From Hofstenia miamia (Eukaryota; Xenacoelomorpha; Acoela): a stretch of DNA of 54,435 nucleotides. The notes beneath the pieces are model-generated. The model was not told the origin of the DNA. It was given only the letters and a program-made list of their open reading frames with translations, and did no database searches. Positions 1 to 10,840 of this stretch are shown in pieces. The first letter of the stretch is position 1, and every line of letters starts with the position of its first letter. A program made the position numbers and the translations under genes. The DNA is taken from the NCBI GenBank assembly GCA_004352715.1, contig SCFE01000116.1, forward strand, positions 974,495 to 1,028,929, read 5' to 3'.

Positions 1-471
1 TATAAACATTCAAAAACGGGAAAGAAAAATGTACATACACTTAAATTCGACAATTCTTTGTTGTATATTTAGAGTTTTTGTATTTTGAAGCGTTAATGGT
101 TTTGTTTTTATTTGTTTTATTTAATATCGCACGTAAATATCCATCTTAAGACATTCTACAAATTACATTATGTAATTGAACTTTACTATTTGCTGAAAAG
201 ATTACACAATATAACCATTATAACTAATAATTAATAATTTTTACTAGTATTATTTTATAAACTATATAATTAATAATTTTTACTAGTATTATTTTATAAA
301 CTATACATGTATAAGAATATGTAGAAAACAATACTATATTTTTATTTTACTAAATTCTAATACAGTACGATTTACATTATTGCCACAATTTGCGATTTCC
401 ATGTCATCATTGCGAAAAAGTTTTTTATTTACCAGAGTCTTGTAGTTCTCACCCAATGCATTGACATACCG
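1..471. other. AT-rich stretch, no gene seen
   Basis: No open reading frame, RNA gene or transposon terminus is recognisable. The only structure is the 39-bp tandem duplication listed separately. Confidence 0.5.
227..304. repeat. 39-bp tandem duplication, two copies
   Basis: Two adjacent identical 39-bp units begin at 227 and 266, each starting ATAATTAATAATTT and ending ACTAT. It is a simple local duplication with no visible function. Confidence 0.85.
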
Positions 472-744
472 TCAGGGTAGAAAGTAGTAAAAACCATTGT
501 CGAGTCTTATCTTTACCGCGATACCATATCTTGTGTTCAGCTGAACAATGTCCTCGATTGTTAGCCATAGTTTTTTTGGTAGTTCGCTAGCTGGGCTCGC
601 ATTTGAAAAAATACATGTTGGTGGTTGGGAATTAACATCGTTTAAGTGTTGTAAAACATGGTCATCCTCGCTCGTGTTGGGGAAGACAATTGCATTATTA
701 CTGACTATAGGATGTCTTCGTTTGTGTTGAGCCTTGCGTTTTTC
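472..744 (-). CDS. unrecognised open stretch, possible exon or transposon fragment
   Basis: On the minus strand one frame stays open for about 90 codons, from the edge of the assembly gap (744) down to a TGA at 472-474. This is unusually long for such AT-rich DNA. It encodes a mixed polar/hydrophobic sequence with segments such as KLWLTIEDIVQLNTRYG. I do not recognise a family. The true start and any exon boundaries lie in or beyond the gap. Small plus-strand frames over the same bases look like shadows. It could equally be part of a degenerate transposon. Confidence 0.3.
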   Translation of the reverse strand, partial: EKRKAQHKRRHPIVSNNAIVFPNTSEDDHVLQHLNDVNSQPPTCIFSNASPASELPKKLWLTIEDIVQLNTRYGIAVKIRLDNGFYYFLP

Positions 745-1744
745 NNNNNNNNNNNNNNNNNNNNNNNNNNNNNNNNNNNNNNNNNNNNNNNNNNNNNNNN
801 NNNNNNNNNNNNNNNNNNNNNNNNNNNNNNNNNNNNNNNNNNNNNNNNNNNNNNNNNNNNNNNNNNNNNNNNNNNNNNNNNNNNNNNNNNNNNNNNNNNN
901 NNNNNNNNNNNNNNNNNNNNNNNNNNNNNNNNNNNNNNNNNNNNNNNNNNNNNNNNNNNNNNNNNNNNNNNNNNNNNNNNNNNNNNNNNNNNNNNNNNNN
1001 NNNNNNNNNNNNNNNNNNNNNNNNNNNNNNNNNNNNNNNNNNNNNNNNNNNNNNNNNNNNNNNNNNNNNNNNNNNNNNNNNNNNNNNNNNNNNNNNNNNN
1101 NNNNNNNNNNNNNNNNNNNNNNNNNNNNNNNNNNNNNNNNNNNNNNNNNNNNNNNNNNNNNNNNNNNNNNNNNNNNNNNNNNNNNNNNNNNNNNNNNNNN
1201 NNNNNNNNNNNNNNNNNNNNNNNNNNNNNNNNNNNNNNNNNNNNNNNNNNNNNNNNNNNNNNNNNNNNNNNNNNNNNNNNNNNNNNNNNNNNNNNNNNNN
1301 NNNNNNNNNNNNNNNNNNNNNNNNNNNNNNNNNNNNNNNNNNNNNNNNNNNNNNNNNNNNNNNNNNNNNNNNNNNNNNNNNNNNNNNNNNNNNNNNNNNN
1401 NNNNNNNNNNNNNNNNNNNNNNNNNNNNNNNNNNNNNNNNNNNNNNNNNNNNNNNNNNNNNNNNNNNNNNNNNNNNNNNNNNNNNNNNNNNNNNNNNNNN
1501 NNNNNNNNNNNNNNNNNNNNNNNNNNNNNNNNNNNNNNNNNNNNNNNNNNNNNNNNNNNNNNNNNNNNNNNNNNNNNNNNNNNNNNNNNNNNNNNNNNNN
1601 NNNNNNNNNNNNNNNNNNNNNNNNNNNNNNNNNNNNNNNNNNNNNNNNNNNNNNNNNNNNNNNNNNNNNNNNNNNNNNNNNNNNNNNNNNNNNNNNNNNN
1701 NNNNNNNNNNNNNNNNNNNNNNNNNNNNNNNNNNNNNNNNNNNN
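745..1744. other. assembly gap, 1000 N
   Basis: Exactly 1000 undetermined bases, most likely a default-size scaffold gap. Frames that appear to run through it mean nothing. Confidence 0.98.
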
Positions 1745-2593
1745 GAATGGGCCTATCTCAAGAATTTGTTTTGATAAAGATCCAGCCATTACTTTTTGAG
1801 AAATCCTACTGACAAATAGAAGTGAAAAGAATCCCTTATTGGCGGAAGTAATAAAATACTATGTAATTTTTGGGAGTACTATGCTGGGTAAATAAGGGAA
1901 CAATTATTTTTCACTATATCTCTTTAAATATTAATCCTAGCAATGAAACGATAAAATACGGTCAAATCGGTACAATTAGGTTTAAGTTGAGATATTGTAC
2001 GTCTCCGTAGGTAAAATATTCCGCAGATATAATCAGTTTTCATCATATCCATGGATGGTGGCTGTTGAAAAACCTAAACATAAAAGTTCCATTAAATGAA
2101 GAAGGCATTTCTTATGCACTCAATGACAAAACCCACCCAGTTGTCCACAGATTAAACCAATTGAGAACTTTTTTGGAATGTAAAAGCAAGGCGCCTATGG
2201 AGGGAAACTTGTCATCTAAGGGAACAACTCATTTGTATGATCAATAAATGTGTTACGGAAGTGTACATAGATATCACTATAAAAATGTTTGATAAATTGG
2301 AACTGGAAAGAATCACAAAACTCAAGAGCTTGATCAGATAAACTATTGTAATCAGATATTAATCACTGTCAACAAAACATTTGATTTATTGTCACGAAAT
2401 GTACAGAAACATTTCATTAAAAATTGAGTGTGCCGTTTATTGCCAATTTTTCAACAGTTATTTCTGAAATGCTGAATTTTACTATAAGTAAAAAATGTAT
2501 AAACAACAACTCAAGCATAACAGGTTAATGAGCGGGTTACTGAAAATATTTATCAATATTTATCAAGTACTAAATAATAAATGAAATCGCTGA
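1745..2593. other. no recognisable gene
   Basis: A 60-codon open frame at 2065-2247 without an ATG start resembles nothing I know. The stretch holds no transposon ends that I can see and presumably includes upstream regulatory DNA of the decarboxylase gene. Confidence 0.4.
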
Positions 2594-2601
2594 TATATAA
2601 A
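2594..2601 (+). promoter_or_regulatory. TATA-like box upstream of the decarboxylase gene
   Basis: TATATAAA lies about 40 bases before the ATG at 2634. If it is a real TATA box, transcription would start near 2622-2630 and leave almost no 5' leader. The pyrimidine-rich run ending in CAAG just before the ATG could instead be a 3' splice site, either for an upstream non-coding exon or for spliced-leader trans-splicing. The sequence alone does not decide. Confidence 0.4.
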
Positions 2602-2633
2602 TAGCATTTACTCTTGATTTCCTTACTGCAAGA

Positions 2634-4433
2634 ATGCATAAAGTATTCAGAAATCTTCAACGTGTATACAAGTCAAGTGAGTTAGAAACAGATCAAGATG
2701 AAGACATACCATTTGGTGGCAGGCCTTGGAAAAATACCTTGGACGACATTGCAATCGATCAGAATGGTGAGTATCTAGTTAGCCCACCAACGAAAGATCC
2801 AATAAAAATTTATCCGTCCGTCACTGGTACAAATCCTGGCGATGATGACAAATTCGATGATTGGAAATTTCAGTTGGTTTCTGTTGGATTAAGGAGAAGA
2901 CAAAAGCGGTATGTCCTTGATGGGTTATTAGACTATTATTCTACCTCTCAACCCATGGCAATCGGTTATCAAATAAACCATGATATTGACCTACCCGATA
3001 GATTTTTTAGTAGAGCAATGGAAATTCATCTTAACAACATTGGTGACCCGTTTGTTAATGGCACTATGAAGCTGAACACGAAGGCATTGGAGAGAAATGT
3101 TTTAGATTATTATGCGTCACTGTGGAATGCTAAATGGCCAAGTGATCCAAAAGATGCTGAAAGTTACTGGGGTTACGTGTTAACAATGGGAAGCACTGAA
3201 GGCAACCTATATGCGGTAACGAATGCTCGAGATTATCTGAATGGTTCAAAACTTAAATTTAGCAGTTACGCAGATGTCATTACTAAGCAACGAACTGCAT
3301 GGATAAATCAAATCAAAGCTTTAAAAATGATGGGTGAAAATACACCGTCTGCAGTAATAAAAGAAAAATTAGATAAGGCTAGAAACATGTACACTCCCGT
3401 TATTTTCTATAGTGAAGACACGCATTACTCAGTTCCGAAAGGTTGTCACACTGTACAGCTCTTAAATTTTGGTGATGAAGGAAATCTAAGTTACCCTGGG
3501 GAGTGTCCAATTACAGCAGATGGGTCATGGCCTAATCTCGTACCTTCTATTGATGGTGGCGCAGGTCCTGGTGAAGTGGACATAGACAAATTGTGTAAAC
3601 TGGTAGATTTCTTCTCTTCCCGTGGCTATCCCGTTATGGTGGTACTAAATGTTGGTAGTACATTCAAAGGTGCTTATGACAACGTTGAGGAAGCAGGAAT
3701 ACGTGTGGTTGAAATAGTTAGAAAGCATGGAATGTACATGAGAGAAATTCAGGATCCCGATTATCCTGATGATCCTTCAAAGAAAGAACTCAGGCAAGGT
3801 TTTTGGATTCATGTTGATGGTGCACTTGGAGCCTCTTACATACCATACCTTAAATTTGCTGAAGCTCATGACATGCTGCCGCCTAACACCAACACTGGTC
3901 CTATCTTTGATTTCAGATTACCTTTTGTCTCGTCCATAACTACAAGCGGCCATAAATGGAGCGGAGTAGGTTGGCCCACCGGTGTATATCTTACACGACA
4001 GAAATTGATGGCTAAACCTCACAGCATCCCTGATTACGTCGGTTCTCCAGATTCTACTTTTGCCGGATCAAGAAATGCACTCTCGGCCGCTGTATTATGG
4101 AGCAATTTGGCTTCTAAAAATTACACGGAGAAAGTTCGTGAAATAATACGCTCTGTTGCTTTAACTCGCTATGCTTTGAGAAAGCTTGATGAATTGGATG
4201 GTCAGATTAGCATCGATGTTCATGCAAGAAACAAAGTGCCTTCCTTGAGTGTTAGGTTCCGCCAGCCCTGTGATGCTTTAATGCATAAGTACAGTTTGGC
4301 AATGGGCTCATTGGATGAAAATGGAACTACCGTTGATTATGCTCATTTCTCCTGTATGCCTCATGTCACTGAAGAAGTCATCGATAAATTAGTTGAAGAT
4401 TTGGCAAAGCCTGGTGCATTCGATCGAAAATAA
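2634..4433 (+). CDS. PLP-dependent group II amino-acid decarboxylase, histidine/glutamate decarboxylase-like
   Basis: A 599-residue intact single-exon frame. It should use pyridoxal phosphate to decarboxylate an amino acid in the cytosol; the substrate cannot be told from sequence. Family hallmarks are present in the right order: MGSTEGN near residues 185-191 (phosphate-binding area), THYS with His264 expected to stack on the cofactor ring, HVDGALGA with Asp395 expected to pair with the pyridine nitrogen, TSGHKW with Lys441 as the Schiff-base lysine, and FAGSRNALSAAVLW just after it, like the S/T-x-x-GSRNG segment of bacterial histidine decarboxylases. There is no signal peptide or membrane segment. 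The first ATG was chosen; stops lie shortly upstream. The N-terminal ~90 residues are longer than in bacterial HDCs. The lack of introns, while the neighbouring MVP gene has large ones, makes retroposition or horizontal acquisition possible. Alternatives are serine, aspartate or glutamate decarboxylase of the same fold. Confidence 0.93.
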   Translation: MHKVFRNLQRVYKSSELETDQDEDIPFGGRPWKNTLDDIAIDQNGEYLVSPPTKDPIKIYPSVTGTNPGDDDKFDDWKFQLVSVGLRRRQKRYVLDGLLDYYSTSQPMAIGYQINHDIDLPDRFFSRAMEIHLNNIGDPFVNGTMKLNTKALERNVLDYYASLWNAKWPSDPKDAESYWGYVLTMGSTEGNLYAVTNARDYLNGSKLKFSSYADVITKQRTAWINQIKALKMMGENTPSAVIKEKLDKARNMYTPVIFYSEDTHYSVPKGCHTVQLLNFGDEGNLSYPGECPITADGSWPNLVPSIDGGAGPGEVDIDKLCKLVDFFSSRGYPVMVVLNVGSTFKGAYDNVEEAGIRVVEIVRKHGMYMREIQDPDYPDDPSKKELRQGFWIHVDGALGASYIPYLKFAEAHDMLPPNTNTGPIFDFRLPFVSSITTSGHKWSGVGWPTGVYLTRQKLMAKPHSIPDYVGSPDSTFAGSRNALSAAVLWSNLASKNYTEKVREIIRSVALTRYALRKLDELDGQISIDVHARNKVPSLSVRFRQPCDALMHKYSLAMGSLDENGTTVDYAHFSCMPHVTEEVIDKLVEDLAKPGAFDRK

Positions 4434-4454
4434 AATTTGTAATTTAGTAATTTA

Positions 4455-4460
4455 AATAAA
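4455..4460 (+). terminator. polyadenylation signal of the decarboxylase gene
   Basis: AATAAA begins 22 bases after the TAA stop of the decarboxylase gene, which implies a very short 3' untranslated region. Confidence 0.6.
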
Positions 4461-7305
4461 TTTTTAAATGTTTAGTTTGTAAATTGCTTATATTTCTTAT
4501 ACTATCAATTTCTTCAAAAACTTAACTGTTTGAGTTCACTGAATTTTTTTTCCTATTTATGCCTCCAAATTATGTACAGTGTCACAATCAGGTTGTTCTA
4601 TGCTAAATTATTTGATAACACTACACCTAAAATTTCGATATCCCCAATTTTTTAAAGTAGTCGGGATTAAACACCTATACAAATGTAATAAAGGTTTCAG
4701 AAAACAATAAGGTTGTCTTCTGTTTAAAGTAGTTCTAATTAAATACAGTGATTGCTATTGCATATGCAACTTTTTCGCTCTTGACAATTCCCAGTTTCGA
4801 AATTTTTGCCTCTTGGAAACCAAGTTATGCTGGCTTCCAATAGCATCACCATATTCAACTTGTCTGGACGTTTTGTGTAAATTGCACGTTTTTTGGAGCC
4901 AACTGAAGTATAAAATTTAATTTCAAAATTCTTGTCGCGTTTTTGTTGTTTCATAGACATCCCTGGCAGTACCCGTTAAGCTACCATTGGGGTACCCCAT
5001 TGACTTCCTTTGATAATATCATAGTTATTGCTTGATTATTATCAAGCTTATAATTCTAATTTATAATATACTATATTCTTTGAGTGATTTTTGTTTGAAA
5101 GATTATACATATCCAGAATAAATTAGGAGGGATCGCCATTAGCTGAAATGAACAGGTATTGTGCTATTACTTACTGCACCATACATTGGAACCTCAAGAA
5201 ACCCCACTGCTTCTTGTGATGTGTCGTCTAGCTTGAAAATTTACCTATTTTGCATTTTTTACGAAATAAGTTATTTCCCACTTTAGAAATGCAAAAACAT
5301 GGTAGAAGTAAATTAAAAATCATATTTTTGACTTGCACTACCAATATCATGTCTAATAGAGCAAAAACGTCGATATATAACCTGCAAAAGGAACAAATGA
5401 TGTCAAAAACTTTGAATGTGAAATCTGAACTTAACCCATGTCACAGGCACATAAAAATATTATCTGACTTATTCTTTCGTTAGGGGATGAAAATTATTTG
5501 GAGGAAATTAACAATTTTGTATGGTAGTTAGAAGATTAATAAATACCATATCAGGCATATTGCCAAATACGGTAGCTGGCCAACATTTTGTAACAGCCTT
5601 GGTGTTGTAAATTTGATCCACAAATAGCCTTCTCAACATAAAAACCTATATATTTAAATCTAGAGAATTAGAAATTCTTTGACTACATCTACTTTTTTCT
5701 TAAAATAAATCTGAATGATTTGAATAAGTTATCATAATTGATGTTGTGTCCCTTTCCCAACAAATTAAGTTAAGTTTTGAAAGCGTTTTCATTAAGTTGA
5801 TCCATTCTCAAATTCGCTTTTATTTTGCAAAATAAAATCAATATCTGCCACATATTGTTTTTCAGCTTACTCAACACCTAAATCTTAAGTCCATATTTCT
5901 CTGATCGCTTTGTACAAAGACAATCAAACTAGTGGCCTTTGTAAGTTATAACATTGTTAATCAGGTACTAGAAAAAGGAACACACATAGCCTATATATTT
6001 CTCGAAATCTTTCAAATATATCTCTATAATGCTTAAATATATTAAAAATTTTTAGTCCTCATTGTATTTTTTATCAAAACGAATATATTTTTTAAAATAA
6101 TCTTGGACTGATCTCGCCACATGTAATCTATAAACAATCCATATCCATTACGTCAAGAGAACGGTACATTCAATTTTTTTAGAAAATCTCATAGAGGAAG
6201 GATGTGGATTCTTCTAATTAAGCTAATGTAAATTGATTTCCCCTTTTCACAAGCCACTATCGCAATTGTGCTGTCACAAACACTGCAAAACATAACCAAA
6301 GATGGATCTTTCCATTTTAGTCATCCATTTTTAGAGTCAATAGTCTCGATTTGGCCCGCGAATAGTATGCCACCAAATGCTTTGCTTAAATTAATTTTTT
6401 TATTAATCCATTTAAATTGCAAAATTTATCAATGTCGTAGATTTTTATCACTGGATGACTCACAGTTGGTTGTAATTTTAGATCAAAGATTGAAAAAGGG
6501 TCAAATCTGACCGCTTAGACTAACTAATGTTAGTGTGTATATGTAATTTATATACATATATAATGTAAACGTAGTGTAAATATGTGAATGAAAAATACTA
6601 TATATATATATATATATATAAAAGGGAGGTACATATATATATATATATATATATATATGTAGACATACATACATACATTCTATATGAAATTCATCAAAAT
6701 CAAAATTCTTATTACATATTCAGTAAAATTAACACGGGAGTTGAAACATGCAAAACAATTTCTTTGCTCCTTTGTATCTATAAGAAATAAATTTCATTTG
6801 TAGAAGGAAATTTCTTTCCTCTGTAAGCCTCAGAAAAAACCCATTCTGTGAACAAGGGAACAAAAGATAACTCCGAGAGTTACACCATAATGAGACTGTG
6901 TTTCCACAAAATGCTTTGCAATTAACAATTTTTCACAAGTTGAAGGATATAGAAAAACGCAGATATGTCTATAAATGCAATCAAATTTCATAAATATTTC
7001 ATTCAATGTGGTAAATTTCATAAAATTGTCAATCACTCAAAAATTTATTTTCGCTAACTTGCAAAAAACCGATATAGCTTATTTTGCTAAGCCACTCTGG
7101 AGGACTTGGGGTTGTTTCAACATTATTATATCACATCGTTCGCTGTAATTGCTTAGCAACAAAAGCTGTACCGTTTGCGCGGGGCGAAGAACAAAATGAA
7201 TATCATATACTGTTCTGAAAGTATTTCTTTTTAATAATTGAATTATTGAATGAATGCAATCAATTTTAACAGTTTGCGTTTAGTTAATGTCAGTAAATAC
7301 TGATA
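4461..7305. other. intergenic or intronic DNA, no gene seen
   Basis: Only short AT-rich frames are present. I searched here for the missing N-terminal repeats of the vault protein and saw none. Apart from the AT microsatellite near 6.6 kb I see no structured element. Confidence 0.45.
6600..6658. repeat. (AT)n microsatellite
   Basis: Two runs of alternating A and T are separated by a short AAAGGGAGGTAC spacer. Comparable AT runs occur at about 8694-8755, 19383-19413 and 26025-26066. Confidence 0.9.
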
Positions 7306-7313
7306 GTTGGCAG

Positions 7314-8831
7314 CAGTAGCGTACAGAAGGAGAGGCCAGAGGGGGGGGGCAAGGCCCTGCTCGAGATATAATGGCCACCTCGCTACCCCGTTCACTAAAA
7401 AATTGGTCGAATGATTTTCATACCAATTGACTCGGAATCAATTATGTTCATTTAATATATCCGAGGTCTTTGAAGGAATTTAGTGATTGACATGTTGTTC
7501 ATCCTTAAACCTAGGGTAGGGCCCGTGTCGGGCATGAACAAAGGCGTACAGGTACGGCCTTCTCTAGTACGGGCACAGACTCGGTATAAAGGCTCTAAAT
7601 GGAGCATGATTGCTTGTCGTTGTTTGAAGATCCTAATTTTTAATTCCATTTGTCTGAATTACATTAAACTTATTAAGTAATAGGAATTTTCTATCTATTT
7701 TATATATCGATTTCTAAATATTTATTTCATGAAACACTAAACTTCATGTAGATTTCCAGCAGAAATTACAAAATAGCACATAAAATATTACACCATGGAT
7801 CTCTTTTGATACTGTGTTGATAAAATTATCGTAATTATGTACAATATTTTTTAACATAAGAATCGTAAGTTGTGAACTTCAGAAGACGTTCCATATTGTT
7901 TAAATTTAATTAATCTAAGGTACCTAATTTTAAAGGTCTTACAAACAGGGTGGTATCCTCATGGTATAACCAGGACTTCGTTTCCAGTAAAAGATTAAAT
8001 TAGTAGACCAATGACGTGACCATGGGAAGATTTGTCTCCCCTTCCCCTCGACACAAAACAGATATGAATTCTTCCAATTAAATGTAACAAAATACATCAT
8101 AAAGATAGATACACATGGCAATTATAATATTTCTACAGTAAATCCCTGCAAGATAACTTCACAACGATGAGGTAAGTTTTCCCACTGCTCTCAAGATTTC
8201 ATCAATTCTTATTAATCGAATACCTGTCTTGATAAACACATAAAAATGCACCGAAAGTAATAGTCAATATGTAAAACCTAGAGAACCTGGAGTAAAAGGA
8301 GTCCAAATCCACGCCAAATAACACGATCTTCATCAAAATTATTTGAAAACAATTATGAAAAGGGAGGTGGCAACACCATCATTTTGAAAAGTTGTTTTTG
8401 ATATCATTTTATTTGCCCGAGGTTGTTGTATGATGTGTAGTTAAGCTAGGGCTCCATTTGTTTTTTTTGTGCTGAACTGTCAGTTGGGCATATCAAAAGA
8501 TGCAGCTATGGCGAAAAGCATCCATCCGCAAAGCAGAGATCCAATCAATAAATATTGATGAAGTTTACCTTCTATTGTGAAGTTATTTTAGAGCAGAGTG
8601 GTTCATATATTCAGCATTTACTGTAGAAATATGATAATACCGCTGCTTATTAGTCTTTATTTTTTATTTTGATTCTCTTAAATTGAAAAAAAATGATATA
8701 TATATATATATATTTAATATATATGTAATTTATATATATGCATATATATATAAAATTTCAAATGGACCCCAACTCAGATATTTTCGCCCCCCTGGTGCCT
8801 CCCCTAATTCAATATTGCTGGTGCGCCACTG
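7314..8831. mobile_element. non-autonomous hAT-like DNA transposon
   Basis: The left end starts CAGTAGCGTACAG and runs into a G-rich tract (CCAGAGGGGGGGG). The right end, read on the other strand, starts CAGTGGCGCACC and also leads to GGCACCAGGGGGGCG. The CAGTGGCG-type terminus is common in hAT elements. The eight flanking bases, GTTGGCAG at 7306-7313 and CTTGACAG at 8832-8839, agree at six of eight positions, as expected for an old 8-bp target duplication. No transposase is recognisable inside, so the copy would be non-autonomous or heavily decayed. It ends only about 80 bp upstream of the first visible vault-protein exon. Confidence 0.65.
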
Positions 8832-8912
8832 CTTGACAGTATGCCAAATATAGTACTTAGCAGAAATTTATTTGATAAAAACAAGTTTTACAAAAATAAT
8901 AAAAATTTGCAG

Positions 8913-9152
8913 TCGAATGTTAAGGAAACTCATAAAGCTGGAGATCGTTGGCTATTTTATGGGCCTGGCATTTATTACCCAAGAATAGAAGAAGAAATTG
9001 TAAAGAAAGTGGCCCCTATTACTGTTCTTCCTTTGCATGCGATTTGGTTAAGAGCAATTCGCACTTTCACATCCTGGGAAGGCATACAAAGAGTGGCTGG
9101 AGAAGAATGGCTCATGAGAACTCCTGGAACCTACTTACCAACTGCATACGAG
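8913..9152 (+). CDS. major vault protein, first visible exon (barrel repeats)
   Basis: MVP forms the shell of the vault, a large cytoplasmic ribonucleoprotein particle whose barrel is built from repeats of about 50 residues. This exon encodes about 80 residues with two repeat signatures, HKAGDRWLFYGPGIYYP and RVAGEEWLMRTPGTYLP, which match family repeats around residues 130-210 (numbering from memory). It is preceded by the acceptor TTTGCAG at 8906-8912 and ends in phase 0 at GAG followed by GTTTAG. The codons upstream to an ATG at 8841 are open but do not resemble MVP, and that ATG abuts the hAT right end, so I treat 8913 as the exon start. The N-terminal repeats should lie upstream but are not visible. 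Confidence 0.9.
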
Positions 9153-10395
9153 GTTTAGTTTTTAGCAATCTTATGCACATGTCAAGTATGACCCCGAATA
9201 GTATTAGTAAATTTTAAAAACTGTTCTCATTAGGATGATTGTTCCGCTCAAAGCTATATTAAGTGTATTAATTTGTGAATGTTTCAGAATACTTAAATTA
9301 TTTGATTTTTAACAGAGAACACCTCAAGTCAGATATTTTAGTATGAAAAATGCATTAAAATCAATACGCAAATAAAACGGAAATAATATCATTTCTTAAC
9401 ATTTTCTGACATGAGATAGTTTTTGAATAATCGAACGAATTGTTCTTTACTAATGAGTCATTATCAAATGAATCCAAACTTATGAAATTAAGAACTTTTT
9501 AAATTAAAACTACATGAGATTTTCCTCTTGGTTAGTTTGAAGATGCAATTTAACCTTATCCCGTGTATGTGTGTGAAGGATGGGGTTCCCTTGACCTCCT
9601 ATTCAAAGGGTGAGTAGCACTATACCCACCCCACCTATTATCTTCCGAACTAGTGGTTCAAACAATATAATATTGGTATGTAACTAGACTATGATGTGAA
9701 ATTTTTATTGCCTGTACAAAGTTCCTATTACTATGATAACGTCAACTTTTTTTGCTGAAGTCAACAATAACATCGATTTTTACTTGAAAAGGAGAGGGCA
9801 GTGAATTATTTTTTAATGTTATCATCCAGCGAAGGAGTGCTTCTATGGGTTTACTGTACAGAAACAGGCCAAAATTACTTGAAGCCATTATAATTTTAGC
9901 CACCTCGCAGAAATTGACAGTCATTTATAGTTGCAAGCTTCTATCATTTCCATCAGGTAGCTCTGACAAAATGTTCATATTTTCCGAAGTATATATCACC
10001 CACTCTCTAAAATAGCAGAAATAAATATTTAAAGTCAGAAAATTTCAAGCAAGCATATTAATTTAATATAATGATAGAGGTGTGTATAGTTCTACCCACC
10101 CTACCCTGCCCTGAATAGTGTTAATGAATTTTCAAAAAATGCATACAGCATAATCGAAAATGGAAATTGTCAAAAATTTTGAGAACTTTTTTTTGAAAAA
10201 TTATAACCTGTTAAAAGCACAATGCTTACCACGCACATGGTCATAAAGTTTAATATGTATGCTAATGCTAGAGCAGGCATTAAGTTAGTTGGTGTGTTTT
10301 TCTTGCATTAATTTTGTAAGCTCAAGTTTTTCACAACATTTTTTAATTATTACTATTATAAAAATAATAAATTTCAAATTAACGTTGAACACTAG
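9153..10395 (+). other. vault protein intron 1
   Basis: This phase-0 intron is bounded by GTTTAG at the donor and ACACTAG at the acceptor. It holds no gene. C-rich patches near 9.6 and 10.1 kb (CTACCCACCC-like) recur but I could not define an element. Confidence 0.75.
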
Positions 10396-10795
10396 GAAGT
10401 AGAAGGTATAGTGGAGCCAATGTTGTTAGACACAAAACATGCTCTGCTGCTTGCTGCAAAGCAAGACTTTACTGATATTTACGGAGTGAAAAGATTTGTT
10501 GGAGAAGAGTGGCTTGTCACATTTGATATGGCAAAAAGTCACACCCCTGATGTTTACGAAATAATGCAAGGCATCCGTGATGTGGTTACTTTACCAAACG
10601 ATAAATGGTGTATCATAAAAGATCCACGTAAAAACGGTGTCAATGATCTAGGTGCCCGGACAATAGTGAAGGGTCCCACCTCATTCTTTTTACAACCAGG
10701 AGAAAAATTAGAAAGTGGAATCAGATCAAGTTATGTTGTAAGTCAACGCGAGGCCTTACTTCTGGAAGCAAATGAGTGCGTAGTGGATAGTTCAG
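10396..10795 (+). CDS. major vault protein, second visible exon
   Basis: Reading on in phase 0, this exon opens with EVEGIVEPMLLDTKHALLL and covers the next repeat (RFVGEEWLV) and the stretch VKGPTSFFLQPGEKLE, one of the most conserved MVP segments. It then continues to SYVVSQREALLLEA. It corresponds to roughly residues 210-345 of the family protein. The exon ends one base into a codon at TCAG followed by GTAAT, a good donor. The Kolobok-type transposon begins only 45 bp beyond this donor. Codons downstream of the donor stay open to a TAG by chance but do not match MVP. Confidence 0.93.
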
Positions 10796-10840
10796 GTAAT
10801 ATGATTATTTCCGCATGCTATTATTTAGTAGATTAATTAA

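Noticed and set aside
658-1812. Long frames across the N runs (also at 29854-30591 and 52151-53407)
   Set aside because: They consist of undetermined bases and only a few real codons.
2065-2247. 60-codon frame before the decarboxylase gene
   Set aside because: It has no ATG start, no family resemblance and no splice context that would make it an upstream exon.
5250-5483. Small frames in 4.7-7.1 kb considered as N-terminal vault protein exons
   Set aside because: None shows the GPxxYxP or GEEWL-type repeat signatures expected of MVP.
8841-8912. ATG at 8841 as the start of the vault protein
   Set aside because: The first 24 codons are Asn/Lys-rich and unlike MVP, they abut the hAT right end, and a good acceptor precedes 8913 in phase.
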